Part shown: positions 59,886 through 64,000 of the stretch, piece by piece
Layout of the letters: each line of letters starts with the position of its first letter
Position numbering within the stretch: the stretch's first letter is position 1
NCBI RefSeq assembly: GCF_029868385.1
Contig: NZ_JARWNX010000047.1
Location: 62,001-126,000 of the forward strand
Origin: Nocardia cyriacigeorgica
Lineage (GTDB): Bacteria > Actinomycetota > Actinomycetes > Mycobacteriales > Mycobacteriaceae
Reading direction: 5' to 3'
DNA: 64,000 nucleotides
Position numbers and translations under genes: made by a program
The notes under the pieces: generated by a model
What the model saw: only the letters and a program-made list of their open reading frames with translations
Told to the model about the DNA's origin: nothing
Databases searched by the model: none

Positions 59886-61215
59886 TTCGAAAGCACTACC
59901 CCGGGAGATCTGGGTACTGGTCGGGGCCGCGTTCGTCATCGCGATCGGATTCGGCCTCGTCTCGCCGGTCCTGCCGCAGTTCGCGCGCAGTTTCGGGGTC
60001 GGGTTCGCCGCCGCGTCGGCGATCGTCAGCGCGTTCGCCCTGATGCGATTGCTGTTCGCACCGATGAGCGGGCGGCTGGTGCAGAAACTCGGTGAACGCT
60101 GGGTCTACACCAGCGGGCTGCTCATCGTTGCGGTGTCCACCGGTGCCAGTGCGTTCGCGCAGACCTACTGGCAGTTGCTGGTGCTGCGTTCGGCGGGCGG
60201 GATCGGGTCGACGATGTTCACGGTGTCGTCGCTGGCCCTGCTCATCCGCATGTCGCCGTCCGATCAGCGCGGACGTATCTCGGGTCTGTGGTCGACCAGC
60301 TTCCTCATCGGATCGCTGGCCGGACCGCTGATCGGTGGTCTGCTGGCCGAGTTCGGGCTGCGAGCACCGTTCCTCATCTATGCGATCGCCCTGCTCGTCG
60401 CCTGCGCCGTCGTCCATGTCAGCCTGCGTCACTCACATCTGGCCGCCCCGGAAACCGCCGATACCGCACCACCGACCATGAGCTTCCGCGAAGGACTCGC
60501 GCGATCGGAATACCGGGCCGTGCTGTGGTCGAACTTCGCCAATGGCGCGGCCGTGTTCGGTGTGCGGATGGCGCTGGTGCCGCTGCTGGTGGTCGAGGTG
60601 CTGTCGCAGCCCGCCGGTATGGCTGGCGTCGCGCTGACGGTGTTCGCCGCCGGTAACGCGGTGGTGCTGTTCTTCTCCGGGCAGCTCTCGGACCGGTTCG
60701 GGCGCAAACCGTTCCTCATCATCGGCACCGCGGTCTGTGCGGTCGGCACCGCGGGTCTCGGCGTCGCGCCGAATATGCTCTGGTTACTGGTGTTCTCGTT
60801 CGTTGCGGGTCTCGGTTCTGGCATGTTCACCCCCGCGCAGCAGGCGGCGGTCGCCGACATCATCGGCCCCAAGGTGCGCGGCGGGCCGGTATTGGCCGGA
60901 TTCCAGATGTCGGCCGATCTGGGTGCGGTACTCGGCCCGATCGCCGTCGGCTACCTCGCCGAACGGCTGAACTTCGGGGTGGGGCTCACCGTCACCGGCG
61001 GTCTGCTCGCAGTCGCCGCTATCGCGTGGCTGGTGGTGCCGGAGCCGATGCGGCGCGGTGCGGTGACCGTGGAGAAGCGGATCGAGACCGTCGACGACGA
61101 AGCCGATCAGCTCGCGGCGCCGTGCACCTGTGATGGTGGTCCGGGCGGGGGAGTGGCGACGAACTCGGTGCTCGAGCAGGTCGTGCACGCGGAGGGGGAC
61201 CGGAAGTCGCGGTAG
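59875..61215 (+). CDS. MFS transporter, 12-TM
   Basis: A 446-residue DHA1-type major facilitator. Helix 1 reads FVIAIGFGLVSPVLPQFARSFG, and loop 2-3 has SGRLVQKLGERWVYTSG. Helix 5 has WSTSFLIGSLAGPLIGGLLAE, and the repeat in the second half is GQLSDRFGRKPFLIIG. A Cys-containing tail (APCTCDGGPGGG) follows the last helix. The GTG start lies 11 bp inside pgm, so the two are cotranscribed. The substrate is unknown. Confidence 0.9.
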   Translation: MTASSKALPREIWVLVGAAFVIAIGFGLVSPVLPQFARSFGVGFAAASAIVSAFALMRLLFAPMSGRLVQKLGERWVYTSGLLIVAVSTGASAFAQTYWQLLVLRSAGGIGSTMFTVSSLALLIRMSPSDQRGRISGLWSTSFLIGSLAGPLIGGLLAEFGLRAPFLIYAIALLVACAVVHVSLRHSHLAAPETADTAPPTMSFREGLARSEYRAVLWSNFANGAAVFGVRMALVPLLVVEVLSQPAGMAGVALTVFAAGNAVVLFFSGQLSDRFGRKPFLIIGTAVCAVGTAGLGVAPNMLWLLVFSFVAGLGSGMFTPAQQAAVADIIGPKVRGGPVLAGFQMSADLGAVLGPIAVGYLAERLNFGVGLTVTGGLLAVAAIAWLVVPEPMRRGAVTVEKRIETVDDEADQLAAPCTCDGGPGGGVATNSVLEQVVHAEGDRKSR

Positions 61216-61304
61216 GTGGTGGGCGACCCCGCCGCTCCGAGTTCGCCTGATCGGACCAGCGGGTGGTGACCCCCTTCGCCCGCGACTCGAGGCAGAGTGG
61301 TCGG

Positions 61305-62039
61305 GTGAGCAATTCGCCGTCGAACTACACACCGAGGCCCATGTCCAGCAAGACCACCTACGCGCTGGGTGCGGTCGCGCTGGTTCTCATCGGGCTGGTC
61401 GTGTTCCTGGCCTATACCTGGATGGATGACGAAGCCGAGGTGCGCAACGACGGCTACGGCTCCGTTCGCGACGCCGCGGTGGTGGCAGCGGCCCAGCCCG
61501 ACGGCGCGGTCGTGCTCGGCCGTCCGGGGGTGACCAAGATCATCGACGTCTTCGAGGACCCGCTGTGCCCCGCCTGCGGTGCGCTCGAGCACATCCACGG
61601 CCAGGAAATCGCCCAGAAGATCGACGAAGCCAAACTCGCCGTCCGCTACCGCTTCGTCACCTTCCTCGACCCCAAATCCGCCAGCGGCGACTACTCCACC
61701 CGCGCGACCGCCGCTCTGCAATGCGTCGCCGCCGACGGCTCCGGCCCGGCCTTTTCCAAGTTCCACGACGCCCTCTTCACCACCCGCCAACCCGATGAAG
61801 GCTCCGACCTCAGCAACGACGATCTGGCAGCCCTGGCCAAGGAATCCGGCGCCACCGACACCGCCACCGAGTGCATCACCACCGGTACCCAACTGGACGC
61901 CGCCAAAGTCAACGCCATCAAAGCCGACGCCGCCCTCACCACCCTCCTGGACGGCCCCGCCGCCACCCCCTCCGTCTTCGACGGCACCACCCGAATCGAC
62001 GTAGGCAACGAAACCTGGGTCACCGACACGGCCCCCTGA
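61305..62039 (+). CDS. Membrane-anchored DsbA-like thioredoxin-fold protein
   Basis: A 244-residue protein. One amino-terminal anchor helix (TTYALGAVALVLIGLVVFLAYTW) is followed by an extracytoplasmic thioredoxin-fold domain with CPAC in VFEDPLCPACGALEH. The long helical insertion and the cis-proline in AATPSVFDGT are present. It resembles mycobacterial DsbA/thioredoxin-domain proteins that oxidise secreted substrates. The GTG at 61305 is preferred; an ATG at 61341 would trim 12 residues. Confidence 0.87.
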   Translation: MSNSPSNYTPRPMSSKTTYALGAVALVLIGLVVFLAYTWMDDEAEVRNDGYGSVRDAAVVAAAQPDGAVVLGRPGVTKIIDVFEDPLCPACGALEHIHGQEIAQKIDEAKLAVRYRFVTFLDPKSASGDYSTRATAALQCVAADGSGPAFSKFHDALFTTRQPDEGSDLSNDDLAALAKESGATDTATECITTGTQLDAAKVNAIKADAALTTLLDGPAATPSVFDGTTRIDVGNETWVTDTAP

Positions 62040-62137
62040 CCAGCCCTTCAACCCCCATATCGAGGCGATTTGGCTCCCGGTCCCCGGGTGGTGTAACTTC
62101 GTTCAGGCAGCCGGGAAACACCGGCGGCAAACCACTC

Positions 62138-62210
62138 GGGGCTATGGCGCAGCTGGTAGCGCACCACACTGGCAGTGTGGGGGTCAGGGGTTCGAGTCCC
62201 CTTAGCTCCA
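62138..62210 (+). tRNA. tRNA-Ala (anticodon GGC)
   Basis: A 73-nt cloverleaf. The acceptor GGGGCTA pairs with TAGCTCC, including the alanine identity pair G3-U70. The D-arm holds GCGC, the anticodon stem CCACA/TGTGG has the loop CTGGCAG (anticodon GGC), and the T-arm is AGGGGTTCGAGTCCCCT. CCA is not encoded. It reads GCC, a very frequent codon here. The lower-GC tail of the window begins directly after it. Confidence 0.97.
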
Positions 62211-62214
62211 CTTC

Positions 62215-62244
62215 AAGGAGTAGGGCAGACGTGCTCTACTCCTT
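62215..62244 (+). terminator. Hairpin after tRNA-Ala
   Basis: AAGGAGTAG and CTACTCCTT pair perfectly around a 12-nt loop, beginning 5 bp after the tRNA. The following stretch is T-rich (CTGTCTTTTCT), supporting a terminator. Confidence 0.65.
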
Positions 62245-62308
62245 ACTCCTGTCTTTTCTGGGGTTTTTGGACATCACCGTGCGTTTTAATGGACGTCGCG
62301 ATTGCCGT

Positions 62309-62861
62309 TCAGTGTGTTTTCCTCCCCGTGTCAGATCCGGGTTCATCTGAGGGTGTCGCGAGGCGGATGCTGCGGTCGTGTAGATGGTTGAGGATGGTGG
62401 TCGGGTCGACGGTGGGGTGTATGGCGACTTCGGTCAGAGACCTGCCGTGGTTGTAGAGGTCAGGTGGCTTGGTCGATTTGTTCGGGGGATAGGCCGCGTC
62501 GTCTCATGGGGATGTTGTTCCGGTGCAGGATCGCGCTGACGGTTCGGCGGTTGATGCCGAATCTGTCGCCCAGTTCGTAGGTTGTCGCGCCGGCCAAGTA
62601 TTCCTGGATGAGGGTGTGGGTCTGGTCGGGGTCGAGTCGGCGTGCGCGCTGTCGTGGATGTCGGTGGGCGGGTAGCGATGCGGATGGTGGGTTTGTGTCA
62701 TAGATCGTGTTGCGAGGGTCCTGGTCTCGGGGTTCGTCGGCTGTCTGCTCTCGTGTGAGCTCGATGAGTAGTTTTGCGAGCTTGCTGACATCGGGTGGGT
62801 TACGACGGTCGCTGCGTACATGGACCTCGGCCGATTGGGTGGTGTTGTTCGACGGTGTCAT
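62309..62861 (-). pseudogene. Frameshifted HTH gene (recombinase-tail-like)
   Basis: From the ATG at 62861 the frame encodes a polar front with [16 protein letters not shown] and an HTH ([57 protein letters not shown]), then stops at 62460. In another frame it continues at once as DLYNHGRSLTEVAIHPTVDPTTILNHLH and DRSIRLA to a stop at 62309. Such tails of two successive HTH units occur in actinobacterial recombinase-associated proteins. A single extra T near 62457 explains the break. The first product could still be made, but the intact protein cannot. Confidence 0.65.
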
Positions 62862-62918
62862 ACGACTATCCTCGGCCGGGTTCATGGCGACGGCCACGAT
62901 GTCCCTTGTGGGCGTCGG

Positions 62919-63179
62919 TTAGTTGGTGAGGTCGAGTTCCCATCCTGCGAAGTGTGCACGCATCGTGGTGATGGTGTTTTCGTCGATTCCGTAGGCGGTG
63001 AAGTCGCGGTCGGGTATCTGGCGCAGGAACGACAGGGACTCGGCGAATATGGTCGAGTCGAAGCCGGGGTTGTGGTCGGTGGCGATCGTGATCAGCTGCT
63101 TCTGCGAATAGCGCCCGCTGTCGAGTATTTGCCTCGCTGTCGAGATAGTCTCGCGGTGCCTATCGGTTGAACAGGGCAT
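62919..63179 (-). pseudogene. Carboxy-terminal remnant, AbiEii-like nucleotidyltransferase toxin
   Basis: The last ~85 residues of a minus-strand frame (DRHRETISTARQILDSGRY, then LITIATDHNPGFDSTIFAESLSFLRQIPDRDFTAYGID) resemble the ending of AbiEii/AbiGii-type nucleotidyltransferases, whose tails often read 'PGFDPxxFAxAL...FALYG'. The upstream part shifts frame (HPDYAATGKVDALFNR lies in another frame) and no catalytic GSxxxxD motif is found, so the gene is broken. The family call is tentative. Confidence 0.4.
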
Positions 63180-63530
63180 CCACCTTGCCGGTGGCCGCGT
63201 AGTCGGGGTGCAGGAGTCGTTAGGTCCACAGTCCCCACCGGCACGAACTGGACCTACTGACATGAACTCGTGCTTTGGTGCGAGCCGCTGACTAGTGCGT
63301 TCAGGATGGCGCTTGTAACAGTCACTATTGGCCAATTCGTGGCATCTGTCGATCGATTGACCTGGGCTTTTCTGGTTTGTCTCATGCTGTGGCCAGCGGG
63401 GTCTGTCTCAGTTGGATGGCACTTCTTCGGTTCGGTCCGAGTTGCCGTGCAGCGCGATCTGCTCGGTGGTGTCGGGGATGGGTTTGCCGTGTGGGGGTGA
63501 GGGTCATGGTGGCGCCGGACCGGGTTCGGT

Positions 63531-64000
63531 TCAGGATGGGTTCGCCTCCGAGGGGCGTGTGTCAGCGATGGTGGCTTGCGGGTGGGTCTGGTTGATCCGG
63601 TGGTACTTCATGAGGACGACTCCGGAGGTGAAGGGTTCGGCTGATACGAGCTTCAGTTGGGCAGGTGTTCGGCCCCCGTCGAAGAGTGCTTTGCCGTGCC
63701 CGAGGAACAGGGGGTGGACCAGGAGGTGGAGCTCGTCGATGAGTCCGAGGTCATCGAGGGCTCGGATTACTGCGAGGCTGCCGTAGACCACGATGTCGCC
63801 GCCGCCACGCTTGAGTTCGGTGATCTCGTCGGGATCGATGCGTTCGAGTGCGCGGGTGTGCTGCCATGGTGCGGTGTCCCCGGACGCGGAGACGACGATC
63901 TTGTCCATGTTGTCGACGCGCCGGGCGTAACGTCTCAGTTCGTCCGGCTCGTCGGGGTCGTGGGCGGCTTGTGGCCAGTGGCTGGCGAAGTCGGCGTGCG
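63531..64000 (-). CDS. Dihydrofolate-reductase/RibD-C-family protein, 5' end beyond the window
   Basis: The frame is open to the right edge. It reads HADFASHWPQAAHD, DPDEPDELRRYARRVDNMDKIVVSASGD, TAPWQHTRALERIDPDEITELKRGGGDIVVYGSLAVIRALDDLGLIDELHLLVHPLFLGHGKALF. This is the pattern of stand-alone 'dihydrofolate reductase family' (RibD carboxy-terminal domain) proteins of actinobacteria. They are NADPH-dependent reductases of unknown substrate. An internal ATG at 63908 exists, but the coding pattern clearly continues upstream. The stretch 63180-63530 shows no intact gene. Confidence 0.82.
   Translation of the reverse strand, partial: HADFASHWPQAAHDPDEPDELRRYARRVDNMDKIVVSASGDTAPWQHTRALERIDPDEITELKRGGGDIVVYGSLAVIRALDDLGLIDELHLLVHPLFLGHGKALFDGGRTPAQLKLVSAEPFTSGVVLMKYHRINQTHPQATIADTRPSEANPS

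Noticed and set aside
1..64000. CRISPR arrays, insertion sequences or rRNA genes
   Set aside because: No regularly spaced repeats, no transposase and no rRNA sequence were recognised; only gene remnants suggest past mobile elements.

Overview
The window looks like a stretch of chromosome from a mycolic-acid actinobacterium, most likely Nocardia or a close relative. The support is the very high GC content with many GTG starts and two acyl-CoA dehydrogenases of the FadE23/FadE24 type. The gene neighbourhoods prfB–mscS–small membrane protein–ftsE–ftsX, smpB–ssrA and crcB–crcB–pgm also match arrangements I recall from Mycobacterium tuberculosis. The genus is inferred, not proven. The order of blocks is rearranged relative to Mycobacterium.

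Layout. 0-4 kb: a truncated membrane protein and two tandem fatty-acyl-CoA synthetase paralogues. 4-12 kb: an exported protein, a CHAP-type peptidoglycan hydrolase without a classical signal, a FrnE/DsbA-like oxidoreductase, an O-methyltransferase, an MFS exporter, an MmcQ/YjbR protein, and a thioredoxin beside a cysteine-bearing MerR regulator. 12-19 kb: a divergent MarR/MFS pair with two matching operators, an imine-reductase-like enzyme, an Lrp/azlC/azlD amino-acid export module, two Nocardia-type envelope proteins, and the remnant of an Rpn-type nuclease gene. 19-30 kb: the fadE24-fadE23 pair under a doubled palindrome, a siderophore-binding lipoprotein, the ftsE/ftsX/mscS/prfB cluster, an HTH regulator divergent from an FMN reductase, hisN, and a SnoaL-like gene with a MerR-type promoter. 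30-39 kb: recQ, a Tat-exported phosphoesterase, a MarR-MFS operon with two operators, smpB, tmRNA and a strong terminator, and a DUF899 protein. 39-51 kb: a cytosolic lipase-like protein divergent from a PucR regulator; a nine-gene operon in which an ECF sigma factor and a zinc-finger/Asp23 fusion lead several Asp23/Gls24-type proteins, DUF2273 and an AmaP-like anchor; a sirtuin; a DUF1906-amidase lysin; and two tandem AraC regulators. 51-62 kb: a stand-alone tRNA-Thr editing domain, an aldonolactone oxidase, a TetR/MFS pair with two operators, a secreted lipase, crcB-DUF190-crcB, pgm, an MFS exporter, a membrane-anchored DsbA-like protein and tRNA-Ala(GGC). 62.2-64 kb: a lower-GC tail beside the tRNA with a frameshifted HTH gene, an AbiEii-like remnant and a RibD/DHFR-like gene running off the edge.

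Two themes recur. Local regulators are paired with palindromes that I could read directly in the sequence. Many genes also carry a TANNNT hexamer exactly 6-7 nt before an ATG or GTG, which is the signature of leaderless mRNAs and was used to choose several starts. The most system-like object is the sigma/anti-sigma/Asp23 envelope-stress operon at 42.3-46.6 kb.
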